DNA of 64,000 bases from Bettongia penicillata ogilbyi. Taxonomy: Eukaryota; Chordata; Mammalia; Diprotodontia; Potoroidae. The first letter of the stretch is position 1, and each line of letters begins with the position of its first letter. The DNA lies in contig JAJHZJ010000418.1 in assembly GCA_023548195.1 (NCBI GenBank), positions 682,001 through 746,000 of the forward strand, written 5' to 3'. The position numbers and the translations under genes were made by a program. Positions 63,894-64,000 of the stretch are shown here, in pieces. The notes beneath the pieces are model-generated. The model was given only the letters and a program-made list of their open reading frames with translations, was not told where the DNA came from and did not search any database.

Positions 63894-64000
63894 GTACGTA
63901 GACAAAGGCAACAGGTGGTGTGAGTGATCCAAGGTTGAAGCTTGACGGGAGGTAATCTGTGATGTGATAAAGGGATTAAGGATTCAAGAGAGGAGGACAG

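Overview
The window is part of a mammalian chromosome, most likely marsupial. The only protein-coding gene I can support is the middle of ENPP3 (ectonucleotide pyrophosphatase/phosphodiesterase 3, CD203c), on the + strand. Fifteen coding exons run from 6701 to 63893, each bounded by AG and GT. Their reading phases join without a break into 1410 nt (469 whole codons). They encode both somatomedin-B-like domains and most of the zinc phosphodiesterase domain. The exons for the cytoplasmic tail and signal-anchor must lie before position 1. The rest of the catalytic domain and the nuclease-like domain lie beyond 64000.

The other ~62.6 kb is intron, and most of what I can recognise in it is transposable elements. 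The marsupial call rests on tRNA-headed MIR-type SINEs with a GGCAGCTAGGTGGCACAGTGG-like start, on abundant L2 and CR1/L3 relics, and on a family of ORF1-only LINE-1 relatives ('half-L1', HAL1). I cannot name the species.

Layout: 1-6700, upstream intron with a solo class-II LTR (48-442) and HAL1 copy A (3019-5822). 6701-10049, exons for SMB1, SMB2 and the linker. 10050-16519, HAL1 copy B plus a broken class-I-like retroviral gag relic. 16520-33338, catalytic exons with zinc ligands and the nucleophile, and HAL1 copy D (28426-28905). 33339-40575, a pair of related LTR-like repeats. 40576-48748, exon 10, HAL1 copy C (43027-45855), and an LTR inside an L1. 48749-53785, three exons and a SINE-rich stretch. 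53786-63893, SINE, L1 and CR1 relics and the last two exons, including the final zinc histidine.

The recognised HAL1, L1 and LTR insertions all lie antisense to ENPP3, while SINEs and L2 ends occur mostly in the sense direction with some antisense. I found no new biological system. The most informative observations are the ORF2-less HAL1 copies with clean target-site duplications, a twin-priming inversion, and several readable nested insertions.
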